DNA of 64,000 nucleotides from Lutibacter sp. (GCA_021647265.1 JAKIVA010000010.1:1-64000); one strand, 5' to 3'; counted from the first letter of the stretch, positions 1 to 8,736 are shown. The notes: generated from the letters alone by a model not told the origin. Program-made: numbers and translations.

Positions 1-622
1 TGATAACAGAATCTAACTTAAACCAAAATGGAAATCCGGCTCCACCACGTCCGCGTAAATTTGAAGTCTTAATTTCCTGAATTACTTGTTGTTGGTTGTT
101 TTTGAATTTTTTAGCTAACTCATAAAATGTGGTAACATCTTCAATTTTTGAAGTTAAAATAGGTGTTGTATTACAATCTATGTTATAATTGTTCTCGACT
201 GCGCTCGAACTGACATTTTTCGAAATAATTGATTCTAATTCTTTGTTTGAAAGAGCAGAGTATGTTTTATCATCAAACATAAATGCATTATTTGAATGGC
301 AATGCCCTACACAAGCAGCGTGACCAATTTCATCTTTTGAGAAATGATTTTCTATATTTTTTTGGAGTTCACCTTGCGTATTGGCAACCATACAAGCAGT
401 TCCGCTACAAATATGTATTTTTTTAGTTCGATTGCTTTCTCTGGTGAAATCGTAAAAAGAAGAAGTTCCAACCACAACAGAATCATCTACAAGAAAGTTT
501 TTTGCTAATTTCTGAAATTCTTCTTTTGAAGCGTTTTTGTGAGATAAATTCGCAATATTTTCGAATAAATTATCATCTAATTCTTTTCTAGATGATAGTG
601 AGCGTATATTTTTGTTTGCCAT
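1..622 (-). CDS. NAD(P)H-dependent diaphorase, NuoE/NuoF-like fusion (3'-truncated by window edge)
   Basis: The ATG is at 622 and the frame is open to the left edge, giving about 207 N-terminal residues. Residues 70-130 form a thioredoxin-like [2Fe-2S] domain with the cysteine pairs CSGTAC and CVGHC, as in NuoE. After a linker, the start of a NuoF/HoxF-type FMN/NADH domain appears with LRGRGGAGFP near the cut. A NuoE-NuoF fusion of this sort is the diaphorase subunit of soluble NAD-linked hydrogenases (HoxF) or formate dehydrogenases (FdsB), or a complex I paralogue; the partner genes would lie beyond the left edge, so the true partner is unknown. It passes electrons between NAD(H) and Fe-S/FMN centres, probably in the cytoplasm. 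The linker (about residues 137-146) is encoded partly by a repeat-like tract at 191-214. Confidence 0.8.
   Translation of the reverse strand, partial: MANKNIRSLSSRKELDDNLFENIANLSHKNASKEEFQKLAKNFLVDDSVVVGTSSFYDFTRESNRTKKIHICSGTACMVANTQGELQKNIENHFSKDEIGHAACVGHCHSNNAFMFDDKTYSALSNKELESIISKNVSSSAVENNYNIDCNTTPILTSKIEDVTTFYELAKKFKNNQQQVIQEIKTSNLRGRGGAGFPFWFKLDSVI
191..214. repeat. Flavobacterial repeat-like tract inside a coding sequence
   Basis: This tract is noticeably GC-richer than its surroundings and carries two TCGA tetramers around CTGCGC (TCGACTGCGCTCGA), followed by ACTGACA. From memory it resembles short palindromic repeats scattered between genes in flavobacterial genomes. Here it lies within the NuoE/NuoF-like gene and is read in frame as part of the linker between its two domains (VSSSAVENN). 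Membership of a repeat family is inferred; what is seen is the composition and the dyad. Confidence 0.45.
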
Positions 623-743
623 TTTGAACCAGATATATTTGGCTAAAAATACTAAAATTATTTGTTATGTGGAGGGAGTTTTAATCCTTTTTGTTTGTTG
701 GTATAAACTTATAGATTTATGATGTATGACCTTCTGAAGATGT

Positions 744-836
744 TATACTGAGAGGAGTTGAAGTATTGTTTCAGAATATACTAATAATTGTAAATCAGCA
801 CAATAAGGTGAGACCCTGAAATGAATTCAGGGTGAC
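744..836. repeat. Intergenic palindromic repeat (GTCA-CCTGAA hairpin type)
   Basis: The gap between the first two genes holds a hairpin with the 8-bp perfect arms ACCCTGAA (813-820) and TTCAGGGT (826-833), flanked by GTGAG and GACG. A related degenerate half at 751-777 contains TACTGAG and TTTCAGAAT. The reverse strand reads GTCACCCTGAA...TTTCAGGGTCTCA, the same pattern as the GTCATTCTGAA and TTTCAGAATCTCA modules inside the element at 9791-9944. No gene is seen in the remainder of the gap. Confidence 0.5.
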
Positions 837-868
837 GTGTTAATTATATGATTTAAAAAAGAGATGTA

Positions 869-2044
869 TTAAACCTTTTCGCAAATTAAAATGATGTGTT
901 TGTTATTTAAATTAGTAGTGAAAAATAAGTATTGATTTCCGCCTTCTTTCAATTTTGTTTTTTTTCTGATTTTTGCAACTGTTTCAGGGAAGTTTCGAGT
1001 CGTAATATTGGCTTTTTTTGAAGGAATTAATTTTTTTAATTGTTTTGTATTATACGGAATTTCATATTTTATTTCAAATCTTCTTCCTGGGAATTTTACT
1101 AATTTTTCTGAAGTATATAAATGAGAATGTTGGTGTAATTTATCAATTTTTAGTTTAGCTGAAATTTGATTGAAACCACCTGCTTTCAAAATTGCTGCAT
1201 TTGGCTCGTATAGGTATTTTTTTGGTTCTGAATAACTTGCAAAACTTTCTTCAAATAAATTAAAATTAAAATATTGTGTACCGGTCTTATTGAAGTTAAT
1301 TGTTTTAATTTCAATTGTTTGGGTGTAATTTCTTTCTAAAATAAATAGTAATTCCTTCACTTCGTTTTCAATAGCAATTACATGTATTTCTTTTATGAAT
1401 TTAAGTTCGTTTATAGCACTTTTGATGTCTAAAATTGGGGATGCTTTCAATAAAATATTTTTAGATTTTTGGAATAATAAATCTATATTTTTAGGGATAT
1501 TTGGTAAGCAGTCTTGTAATAAAAATACTTTTCCTTTTGTGTTATTTCTACGTGAAGGATCGGTATAAATCCAATCGTATTTTTTGTTGTTATTTTGTAA
1601 ATATTCAATGCCATTTCCAATATAGGTTTCAATATTTTTTACAGTTAGTTGTTTTATATTATGTGTTACAATTTTAGATAAATCCCTATTTATTTCATAA
1701 TGTATTACATTTTTAACTTTTTGTGAAAAATAGTAAGAATCTACTCCGAAACCACCAGTAATATCAATTAAAGAGTTTCCAGATACCAAGTTAGCTTTAT
1801 ATTTTGCAGCAATTTCAGAAGAGGTTTGTTCAATATTTAGCTTAGTTGGATAGTAAATATTTTCGGCTTTAAACCAAGTAGGTAATTTTTGTTTGCATTT
1901 ATTTTTTGCTTCAATTTGTTCAGCCAATTCTTGCATGGTAATTTCTGCAAATGGACTTCCTTTTAAAATCAGTTTGGTAATGTTTGATTTTAAATTGGCA
2001 TTGATAAAATCTTGGACTTCAGTATTTAAAATATGGGTATTCAA
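869..2044 (-). CDS. Class I SAM-dependent methyltransferase with THUMP-like C-terminal domain
   Basis: A 391-residue cytoplasmic protein. The SAM-binding motif I DITGGFG is at residues 94-100, the acidic residue of motif II follows in HYEINRDL, and a DPSRR catalytic-loop motif is at 162-166 in place of the usual NPPY. The C-terminal 70 residues resemble the THUMP/ferredoxin-like module found in this family of predicted RNA methyltransferases; the target is unknown. The start is a TTG at 2044, one base after the TAA of the upstream DUF1697 gene; the next in-frame ATG (codon 37) would remove conserved N-terminal sequence. The tight spacing implies translational coupling with DUF1697. Confidence 0.8.
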   Translation of the reverse strand: MNTHILNTEVQDFINANLKSNITKLILKGSPFAEITMQELAEQIEAKNKCKQKLPTWFKAENIYYPTKLNIEQTSSEIAAKYKANLVSGNSLIDITGGFGVDSYYFSQKVKNVIHYEINRDLSKIVTHNIKQLTVKNIETYIGNGIEYLQNNNKKYDWIYTDPSRRNNTKGKVFLLQDCLPNIPKNIDLLFQKSKNILLKASPILDIKSAINELKFIKEIHVIAIENEVKELLFILERNYTQTIEIKTINFNKTGTQYFNFNLFEESFASYSEPKKYLYEPNAAILKAGGFNQISAKLKIDKLHQHSHLYTSEKLVKFPGRRFEIKYEIPYNTKQLKKLIPSKKANITTRNFPETVAKIRKKTKLKEGGNQYLFFTTNLNNKHIILICEKV

Positions 2045-2045
2045 T

Positions 2046-2591
2046 TTATTGGTTGCTTAGTTCTAAAAGTTTAGTGATGGTTCTCCAATTTCTGGGGGTA
2101 GCATCCGTTTTTAATTTACGTTCAAATAAATTGTTCGTTAATTTAGTTTTTGCAAAGCCTGTGGGACAATGTAAATAAATAGATTTCTTGGTTATTTTAA
2201 ACTCATCATTAGCGTTTGCAATAAGTTTTTCAATTTGTGGTACATTTTCTAATGTTGGATTATTCCTCAAAAAAGTTACACATAATTTAGTAACATCGAC
2301 ATCGTGAATTTTTATGAAAGGATTTGAGTTAAAAGTGATTTCTAATTCTTTTTTAGTAATTACTAAAGCCTTTATATCATAACCAAATTTTGTTTTAATT
2401 GCTTTTATAATAGTAGTTTCAATTTTTGAAGTGTTATTTTCCTCGGATATAAAAATCACATTACCACTTTGGATGTAGGTTACAACCTCATTAAAACCTA
2501 ATTGGATAAAACTTAGCTTTAAGGCATCCATTTTAATAATGTTATGGCCAGAAACGTTTATACCTCGAAGCAGTGCTATATAGGTTTTCAT
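2046..2591 (-). CDS. DUF1697 family protein
   Basis: A 181-residue protein with the characteristic DUF1697 N-terminus (YIALLRGINVSGHNIIKM) and the YIQSGNVIF motif at about residues 39-47. Members are small cytoplasmic alpha/beta proteins of unknown biochemical role, widespread in soil and marine bacteria. The gene starts with ATG at 2591 and its stop is one base from the TTG start of the methyltransferase, so the two form a transcription unit. Nothing in the sequence indicates a catalytic site. Confidence 0.85.
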   Translation of the reverse strand: MKTYIALLRGINVSGHNIIKMDALKLSFIQLGFNEVVTYIQSGNVIFISEENNTSKIETTIIKAIKTKFGYDIKALVITKKELEITFNSNPFIKIHDVDVTKLCVTFLRNNPTLENVPQIEKLIANANDEFKITKKSIYLHCPTGFAKTKLTNNLFERKLKTDATPRNWRTITKLLELSNQ

Positions 2592-2603
2592 AAGATACTA
2601 AAA

Positions 2604-3119
2604 TTAATCTGCTTTATAGCCTATTTTTTTTCTTGGTGTTTCTTTAGGTTTTTCTAATAATTTTTGAAGTACTTCATAAATCTCGCTAAATTGGTTGTTA
2701 TATTGAGATTCAATTTGTTGAATTTTATTCAAAAGTTCTTCATAGTTGGTAGCTAATTTTCGTAGTTGTACAAAAGTATCTATTATTTGTAAACTCATTT
2801 TAATTGCATTATCACTATTTAAAACACTGGAAAGCATTAATATTCCGTGTCCAGTAAATACAAAAGGAGGATATTTAGAATGTGTTCCTTGTTTTAAGGA
2901 CGCAAATTGCGACCTTAAAGAAACATATTCTTCTGAAGTGAGTTCAAACATAAAGGATTTTGGAAAACGATTAATATTTCGTCTAACTTGTTCTTTTAAT
3001 CTTTTTGTTTCAACACCGTAAAGTAATGCTAAATCTCTATCAATCATTACCTTTTCACCTCTTATTAAATATATTTTATTCGAAATTATTTCATTTGGAA
3101 TTGTAATTTCTTTATTCAT
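2604..3119 (-). CDS. ORF6N domain-containing DNA-binding protein
   Basis: A 171-residue protein. The first 90 or so residues match the ORF6N (phage antirepressor-type) domain: NKIYLIRGEKVMIDRDLALLYGVETKRL, then a basic RRNINRFP segment and FVFTGHGILMLSSVLNS. The C-terminal 60 residues are predicted coiled coil, rich in Q, E and K. ORF6N domains bind DNA and are common in phages and mobile elements, but single chromosomal copies are frequent in Bacteroidota. No other phage gene is nearby. It sits 12 bp from both neighbours on the same strand. Confidence 0.85.
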   Translation of the reverse strand: MNKEITIPNEIISNKIYLIRGEKVMIDRDLALLYGVETKRLKEQVRRNINRFPKSFMFELTSEEYVSLRSQFASLKQGTHSKYPPFVFTGHGILMLSSVLNSDNAIKMSLQIIDTFVQLRKLATNYEELLNKIQQIESQYNNQFSEIYEVLQKLLEKPKETPRKKIGYKAD

Positions 3120-3131
3120 AGCTTGTTGTTT

Positions 3132-4214
3132 TTATAAATTTTTAGTCAGAGATTTAACTATTTTATTCTCGGCTAAAAATGCTTTTAAAATTACTTTTAT
3201 TGCAGTGTATGTTGGTACGGCAACAATCATTCCCACTACACCAAATAAGATACCAGCAATCATAATTATCAAAAATATTTCCAGAGGATGTGATTTTACA
3301 CTGTTTGAAAATATGAGAGGTTGACTTAAGAAGTTATCTATTAATTGTGCAATTAGATAACCAATCATTACATAAATAGTAGTTGGTAAAATTACCGTTT
3401 GAAAATCTTCACCTAAATTGTTACTCATAGTTAAAAACAGCATTAAAACACCTCCAATTAGCGGTCCTACATACGGTATTAAGTTTAGTAAAGCACATAA
3501 AAATGCGATTACAATAGCGTTTTCAATACCAAAAATAAGTAGTATTATTGTGTAAATTATAAAAAGAATGGTTATTTGAAAAACAAGTCCGACAAAATAG
3601 CGTGATAATAAATTTTTAATGCTTGTGATAGATTTTTTTAGTTTACTTTCACTTTTATCGCTTACCATTGTATAAATAGAATTCTCAAGTAAATGAGTAT
3701 CTTTCATAAAAAAGAATGAGATAAATAATACTGAAAATAAACCAATACTTAAATTTCCTACCATTCCAATTACTGAATTTAGTAGATTGGGAATTACTGT
3801 TAAGTTTTTAAATAAATCAGCATTTTTTAATTCGTTTAAAATATCAATATTGTGTAGTAAAAAATAATCATTTAACTGATTTAAGATATTTTGAATATTT
3901 GATTGAAGCTGATCAATATTTAATAAAGATAAGTTTTGTCCCTGTTTAATTATAAGAGGAATAAACATACTAATCAATCCTGTTAAAAGTCCTAAAAACA
4001 GTAACATTGTTGTAATTACAGCTACTGTATTGGGAAATTTTAATTTTCTTTTTAAGAATCTAATTATAGGTCTAGCGATTAATGAAATAACGCCTGAAAT
4101 AGCAATGTAAACTAATATTGATTGTACACTAAATAAAAAATAAAGTAGTAGTGAAACACCAATAATAATAGCAACAGCTTTTAATATTCCATTGGTAATT
4201 GTTTTAGAATCCAT
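3132..4214 (-). CDS. AI-2E family transporter (TqsA/PerM-like membrane protein)
   Basis: A 360-residue polytopic inner-membrane protein. About eight hydrophobic segments are visible, including a pair at residues 10-50, one at 60-90, and a C-terminal block from about 200 onward with ALLNLIPYVGPLIGG, the signature of the AI-2E transporter family. Members export small molecules (autoinducer-2 in TqsA) or act as Na+/H+ antiporters; the substrate here cannot be read from sequence. Length and topology are normal for the family. ATG start at 4214, separate from ggt by 42 bp. Confidence 0.85.
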   Translation of the reverse strand: MDSKTITNGILKAVAIIIGVSLLLYFLFSVQSILVYIAISGVISLIARPIIRFLKRKLKFPNTVAVITTMLLFLGLLTGLISMFIPLIIKQGQNLSLLNIDQLQSNIQNILNQLNDYFLLHNIDILNELKNADLFKNLTVIPNLLNSVIGMVGNLSIGLFSVLFISFFFMKDTHLLENSIYTMVSDKSESKLKKSITSIKNLLSRYFVGLVFQITILFIIYTIILLIFGIENAIVIAFLCALLNLIPYVGPLIGGVLMLFLTMSNNLGEDFQTVILPTTIYVMIGYLIAQLIDNFLSQPLIFSNSVKSHPLEIFLIIMIAGILFGVVGMIVAVPTYTAIKVILKAFLAENKIVKSLTKNL

Positions 4215-4256
4215 ATCTTTTTATTTAGTTAAACCTTAAAAATAATTAATTTAAAA

Positions 4257-5963
4257 TTAAAACCCAGCGGCTTTATCATCACCCCTATAATCTGCTCCTC
4301 CTTCTAATTTTCCATTAGGAAGTACTAAAATAGCATCTACTTTACCAAGAATTCTAGAATTTTTCTTATTTATTTTATATCCTTTTTCTTGTAATTTTAC
4401 AGTTGTAATACTGTCAAAACCTTTAGGTTCAAACGTAATAACATCAGGTAGCCATTGGTGGTGAAATCGAGGTGCATTTACAGCTTCTTGCATACTTAAA
4501 TCATATTCATATACATTGAGAATAGTTTGCATAACTGAAGTAATAATAGTAGAACCTCCAGGAGAACCAAGAGTCATATATAGTTGTTTATTTTTTTCAA
4601 CAATTGTTGGAGTCATTGAGCTAAGCATACGTTTTTCTGGTTGAATAGCATTTGCTTCAGCACCAATTAAGCCAAACATATTTGGAACTCCGGGTTTAGA
4701 ACTAAAATCATCCATTTCATTGTTTAATAAAAATCCGCCTTCAGGTACAAAAACTTTAGAGCCAAAAGCACCATTTAACGTAGTAGTAACTGAAATGGCA
4801 TTGCCATACGTATCAATAATTGAGTAATGGGTTGTTTCATCGCTTTCAAATCCAACAATATTTCCGTGGCTAACTTCTGAAGAAAGTGTTGCTTTATCCC
4901 AAGAAAAATTTTCCATTCTTTTTTGAGTATAGTTAGATGAAATTAAAGTGTCTATAGGAATTTTAACAAAATCTGGATCCCCTAAATAAAAGGATCTGTC
5001 GGCATAAGCTCTTCTTTCAGCTTCTGTAATAAGTTGTATTGCTTTTACAGAATTATGACCAAAAGAGACAATGTTATAAGGTTCTATAGCATTAAAAATT
5101 TGTGCAATACAAATTCCACCGCTTGAAGGAGGCGACATAGATATGATATTCAAATCTTTGTATTTAAACTCAATGGCATTACGCCATTTTGATTCGTAAA
5201 TTTCTAAATCTTTTTTGGTAATTATTCCTCCTAGTTTTTGGACATAATTTACCAACATATCTGCTGTTTCTCCTTTGTAAAATCCATCTCTTCCGTTGTC
5301 TCTTATGCGTTCAAGAGTTTTTGCTAAATTTAGGTATTTAATACTGTCTCCTTCTTTCCAATCAGTATCTAACATAATTTGGGTACCATTATTTGCTTGT
5401 GAAAAATATTTTCGATACTTAGCAAAACTTTTAGCTTGTTTTTTTGTAACAACAACCCCTTTTTTTGCCAAATCTATAGCGGGTTGTATCAACTCAGCAA
5501 AAGGTAATGTACCATATTTTTCATATACTTTAAAAACGCCATCTACACTTCCAGGTACGCCAATAGCAACTGAACCAAGGGTGCTTTTACCTTTGATAAC
5601 ATTTCCTTTTTCATCTAAGTACATATTTTTTGAAGCGGCTAAAGGAGCTTTTTCTCTAAAATCTAAGGCTCCAGTTTTCCCTTTGTTTGTTCTGTACACC
5701 ATAAATCCACCACCGCCGATATTTCCTGCAAACGGATAAGAGACGGCTAAAGCAAAATGTGTAGCAATCATAGCGTCAAAGGCATTTCCTCCTTTTTTTA
5801 AGATTGCAGTACCAATTTTAGCGGCTTCTTCTCTGGCACAAACTACCATAGCACTATCTGCAACAAAGCCAGTTATTTTATTGTTTTCTTGATTAACTTC
5901 GGGTGTTTTTTTGCATTGTAATAAAAGAAATGCAACGAGTATAAGTATAATAGTTTTTTTCAT
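4257..5963 (-). CDS. ggt: Gamma-glutamyltransferase (glutathione hydrolase), lipoprotein
   Basis: A 568-residue Ntn-hydrolase precursor that cleaves the gamma-glutamyl bond of glutathione. The N-terminus is a signal peptide ending in a lipobox-like LLLQC (Cys17), so the enzyme is probably membrane-anchored in the periplasm. The autoprocessing site TTHYS lies at 377-381, with Thr377 the expected catalytic nucleophile at the start of the small subunit. LLNNEMDDF, the SSM triad after EKRML (448-450) and LGSPGGS are the substrate and oxyanion motifs. All key residues are intact. Its ATG overlaps the stop of the AcpH-like gene upstream by 4 bp, so the two are translationally coupled. Confidence 0.92.
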   Translation of the reverse strand: MKKTIILILVAFLLLQCKKTPEVNQENNKITGFVADSAMVVCAREEAAKIGTAILKKGGNAFDAMIATHFALAVSYPFAGNIGGGGFMVYRTNKGKTGALDFREKAPLAASKNMYLDEKGNVIKGKSTLGSVAIGVPGSVDGVFKVYEKYGTLPFAELIQPAIDLAKKGVVVTKKQAKSFAKYRKYFSQANNGTQIMLDTDWKEGDSIKYLNLAKTLERIRDNGRDGFYKGETADMLVNYVQKLGGIITKKDLEIYESKWRNAIEFKYKDLNIISMSPPSSGGICIAQIFNAIEPYNIVSFGHNSVKAIQLITEAERRAYADRSFYLGDPDFVKIPIDTLISSNYTQKRMENFSWDKATLSSEVSHGNIVGFESDETTHYSIIDTYGNAISVTTTLNGAFGSKVFVPEGGFLLNNEMDDFSSKPGVPNMFGLIGAEANAIQPEKRMLSSMTPTIVEKNKQLYMTLGSPGGSTIITSVMQTILNVYEYDLSMQEAVNAPRFHHQWLPDVITFEPKGFDSITTVKLQEKGYKINKKNSRILGKVDAILVLPNGKLEGGADYRGDDKAAGF

Positions 5964-6553
5964 AATGAAAGTAATAAGGTTGTTTTTTCTTTGGTAAATT
6001 GTTCTAGTTCTATAAAAAATGTTGTAAAATCGAGCTCAAGTTCTTTATAATGGTAATTCAAATCTTCAATAGCCATATCCATTTTAGAAACTTCTTTGGT
6101 TCGTTTGTTCATTCCTTGTAATATTTTTTCAATCCCCTCAATTGAAGCATAAGCTACTAACCAGTTATGTTTAATCATAGAAGGTAATATATTTTGAATT
6201 TTTGTTGGAAATAGATCCTTATTTTCTTGTAAAAAAGAGTATACATTATTTGCATAAACTTCTAAAGGAATTTCAGAATAATTGTGCCAGTTTTTAGCTA
6301 AAAAATGATCGTATAAAATATCTATAATAACCCCATCATAATGGTTGTAGCGTTCGTGTAAACGACGTTTACTTTTTCGTACAATAGGGTGTTTGTCTGT
6401 ATAACTATCAATTGCTCTATGTAATAAAATACCAGCTTTAATTTCAGTTGGATAATTGTTGTATTTATTTCCTTTTACAGCATCTGCAATAAAGTTTCCA
6501 ATAAGAATATTTTTATTGTTTTTTGAAAGATATAAGTGTGCCAAAAAATTCAT
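5960..6553 (-). CDS. Acyl carrier protein phosphodiesterase (AcpH)-like protein
   Basis: A 197-residue soluble protein with the AcpH (DUF479) signature MNFLAHLYLS, then GNFIADAVKG and LHRAIDSYTDKHP, which contribute the metal-binding His/Asp residues of this HD-like fold. AcpH removes the 4'-phosphopantetheine arm from acyl carrier protein. Length matches E. coli AcpH (193 aa). The 3' end overlaps ggt by 4 bp (ATGA). Assignment rests on motif similarity; Bacteroidota homologues are not well tested, so the substrate is inferred. Confidence 0.8.
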   Translation of the reverse strand: MNFLAHLYLSKNNKNILIGNFIADAVKGNKYNNYPTEIKAGILLHRAIDSYTDKHPIVRKSKRRLHERYNHYDGVIIDILYDHFLAKNWHNYSEIPLEVYANNVYSFLQENKDLFPTKIQNILPSMIKHNWLVAYASIEGIEKILQGMNKRTKEVSKMDMAIEDLNYHYKELELDFTTFFIELEQFTKEKTTLLLSL

Positions 6554-6558
6554 AGTTA

Positions 6559-7632
6559 TTATTCGTATTTAATGCTTGCATAACCTACCCAATGTCTTTG
6601 AGTTGCAATTGCTGTAGTTCCCATCTGTAAATCTTCAACAGTTATTAAGGGGTGATCGATACTTGTTTCATATTTCAAAAAAGTACCTTTTAGAGGTTTT
6701 TTATTTTGTAAGATGTTTAATTTATTCGCTGTTGCTAAACCAAACGGAACAGCGTATCTGCCACACCAAACCCAATTGTATTTGGTGTAATCTTCTCTTT
6801 GTGTAGTTTCGTAGAAAAAAGAATCAATTTTAGCCATATTCACTTCATTCACTAAGTACGAATTTATAATTTTTAAATCGTGCTTTCTAGCTTTGCTAGT
6901 TCCTAGAGAGTCTACACCATAAGGTGCTAAATTTTGGCTCCATTCAACATCTCCGTAGTGAACAGCGTCATTTGAAATTATGATAGCTAAATCTTCTCCA
7001 AATATTAAGTTTTTAGACTTTAGAATATCATAAATAGCATTTGATAAATCAGTACTTATAATATCAATGTTTTTTGAATTTATATAGGGAACCAATATAG
7101 GTACAATTTCAACATTTCTATTTTTTTTATGAAAAAAAGGGATAATAGCTTCTAACGAATGTTCCAGTTGCTGCATATCATCATGAATTAGATAATCTTC
7201 TTTGGGTAATTTTGAATAAATTTCTTTGTTTAAAGATGAAATAGGAAGTTTTCCATAGGGAGATTTCCAATGTGTAAAGTTCCCAAAAATAATTTTATCT
7301 TTTAAGTTATATTTTTTTGCTTTATGAGCCACTCCAATTAGAATTATGGTATTTGCATTAATTCCTTTCAATGCTTCATAATATAGTTTTCCAGCATATT
7401 TGTAATCGTCATGCGGACAAATAACAGCTTTCCATTTTTTATTGTTTTTTGTATCCTTTAGTTGAAATCGCTTATAAATTGAATCCATTTGCCATTTGTA
7501 TTGAGCAAAGCCAATAGTATCATGGAGATTTCTTAATTTTTCTTTTTTTTGTTGATGTTTGGTTTGGCAGCTTGTAAAAAAGAATAAGCTAAATGAAATT
7601 ACAACAAAAGGTAAAAAGTATTTTATTTTCAT
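6559..7632 (-). CDS. AmmeMemoRadiSam system protein B (Memo-like), predicted lipoprotein
   Basis: A 357-residue Memo-family protein. The fold is related to extradiol dioxygenases and the expected metal ligands are visible in CPHDDYKYAG, QLEHSLEA and ISNDAVHYGD. I chose the ATG at 7632 because the upstream extension begins only with a TTG (7656), and because starting here leaves a clean signal peptide with lipobox FFFTSC. A lipidated, exported Memo protein is unusual, since family members in the three-gene AmmeMemoRadiSam system are normally cytoplasmic. Neither the AMMECR1-like nor the radical-SAM partner is in this window. Enzymatic activity is unknown. Confidence 0.8.
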   Translation of the reverse strand: MKIKYFLPFVVISFSLFFFTSCQTKHQQKKEKLRNLHDTIGFAQYKWQMDSIYKRFQLKDTKNNKKWKAVICPHDDYKYAGKLYYEALKGINANTIILIGVAHKAKKYNLKDKIIFGNFTHWKSPYGKLPISSLNKEIYSKLPKEDYLIHDDMQQLEHSLEAIIPFFHKKNRNVEIVPILVPYINSKNIDIISTDLSNAIYDILKSKNLIFGEDLAIIISNDAVHYGDVEWSQNLAPYGVDSLGTSKARKHDLKIINSYLVNEVNMAKIDSFFYETTQREDYTKYNWVWCGRYAVPFGLATANKLNILQNKKPLKGTFLKYETSIDHPLITVEDLQMGTTAIATQRHWVGYASIKYE

Positions 7633-7722
7633 AATTATAAATACAAAGAATAACAAAAGTTAAATGTAAGGTTTTTAACTAAAAAACCCCAACTAAATAA
7701 GCCATGGTTTTTATTTTCCATT

Positions 7723-8709
7723 TTACAAATCTATTATGTTAGATTTGTTGTACCCAGTTGTTAATTTGTACTTCGTTTTATTCATTTCACCAATTTTTTC
7801 AAACAAATTTAGTTCTACACCTTTTTTTAAGTCTCTACTAGCAGTTGCAGGAGAAATATCTTTAAAAACATCCATATAATCTTTTCTAGTAAACTCTATT
7901 TTGTTTAGTAAACTAAAATATTCTAGCCTGTCTTTTTCATTGAGAGTTCGACTATTAAAGTCTAATAATTCGCTTATTGAGATGTTAATAACATCTAACA
8001 TATATTCAATAAATTTCGTTGACTTTCCAGATTTATCACTTTGAGATAAAGCATTGTAGTATTTCTCTTGATCTTTACTGATTAGTGTTTCAAATGGTAA
8101 ATATTCAAATACTGGATATTTTCCCATTAAAATCAAAGTTTGCCATAATCGTCCCATTCTACCATTTCCGTCTAGAAAAGGATGAATAAATTCCATTTCA
8201 TAATGAAATACACAACTTTTAATTAATTGAATTTCATTTGGATTTTTTAAATATTCAAAAAGATCTTTCATTAAGTATGGAACATTTTCATACGGAGGAG
8301 CTACATGTTTAATTTTTTCACCTTTTACAATTCCAACTCCTTGATTTCTATATTGCCCAGCATTTTCAATCAGATTATTCATTAAAGCCTGATGAGCTTT
8401 TAAAAAGGATTTTTCATTTAATGGATTGAACTTATCTAAATTTTCATAAATATCAATTGCATTTAAAACCTCTTTAATATCTTTTTTTGGTCCAATTACT
8501 CGTTTATTTTCTAAAAGGGCAGTGATTTGTTTTTCACTAAGAGTATTTCCCTCAATTTTTAGTGAAGAATGAATTGTTTTAATTTTGTTCTCTTTTCTCA
8601 ATTGAGGAGAAGGCTTACTTAAAAAATTAGCATTTACTTCTCCAATTTTTTCTGAAATAGAAGTTATTAATTTTAAAATTTCAGGAGTTATTTCGTATGG
8701 AGGTTTCAT
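7723..8709 (-). CDS. Fic family protein (putative AMP transferase) with winged-helix C-terminus
   Basis: A 328-residue protein. The Fic motif HPFLDGNGRMGR is complete (176-187), supplying the catalytic His and the nucleotide-binding Arg residues. The N-terminal inhibitory helix motif [S/T]xxxE[G/N] is present as SLKIEG (49-54), so this is a class II Fic that is normally auto-inhibited. The last 80 residues look like a winged helix (FTRKDYMDVF...SPATASRDLKKGVELNLFEKIG), a typical DNA-binding tail. I start at the ATG at 8709; a longer version would begin upstream of a promoter/operator at 8711-8741. Members AMPylate target proteins; the target is unknown and no separate antitoxin gene is present. 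Confidence 0.88.
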   Translation of the reverse strand: MKPPYEITPEILKLITSISEKIGEVNANFLSKPSPQLRKENKIKTIHSSLKIEGNTLSEKQITALLENKRVIGPKKDIKEVLNAIDIYENLDKFNPLNEKSFLKAHQALMNNLIENAGQYRNQGVGIVKGEKIKHVAPPYENVPYLMKDLFEYLKNPNEIQLIKSCVFHYEMEFIHPFLDGNGRMGRLWQTLILMGKYPVFEYLPFETLISKDQEKYYNALSQSDKSGKSTKFIEYMLDVINISISELLDFNSRTLNEKDRLEYFSLLNKIEFTRKDYMDVFKDISPATASRDLKKGVELNLFEKIGEMNKTKYKLTTGYNKSNIIDL

Positions 8710-8710
8710 A

Positions 8711-8736
8711 TTGATACTATCATTTGATACTATCAA
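8711..8736 (-). promoter_or_regulatory. Tandem palindromic operator before the Fic gene
   Basis: Two adjacent 13-bp copies: TTGATACTATCAT (8711-8723) and TTGATACTATCAA (8724-8736), identical at 12 of 13 positions. The second is a 6+1+6 palindrome (TTGATA-C-TATCAA). They sit between the start codon (8709) and a -7 box (8734-8741), which they overlap. A regulator bound here would block transcription, and the winged-helix tail of the Fic protein is an obvious candidate for autoregulation; that step is inference. Confidence 0.65.

Noticed and set aside
5296..5739. 147-codon frame opposite ggt
   Set aside because: It lies entirely within a well-supported gamma-glutamyltransferase and shows no motif or family similarity.
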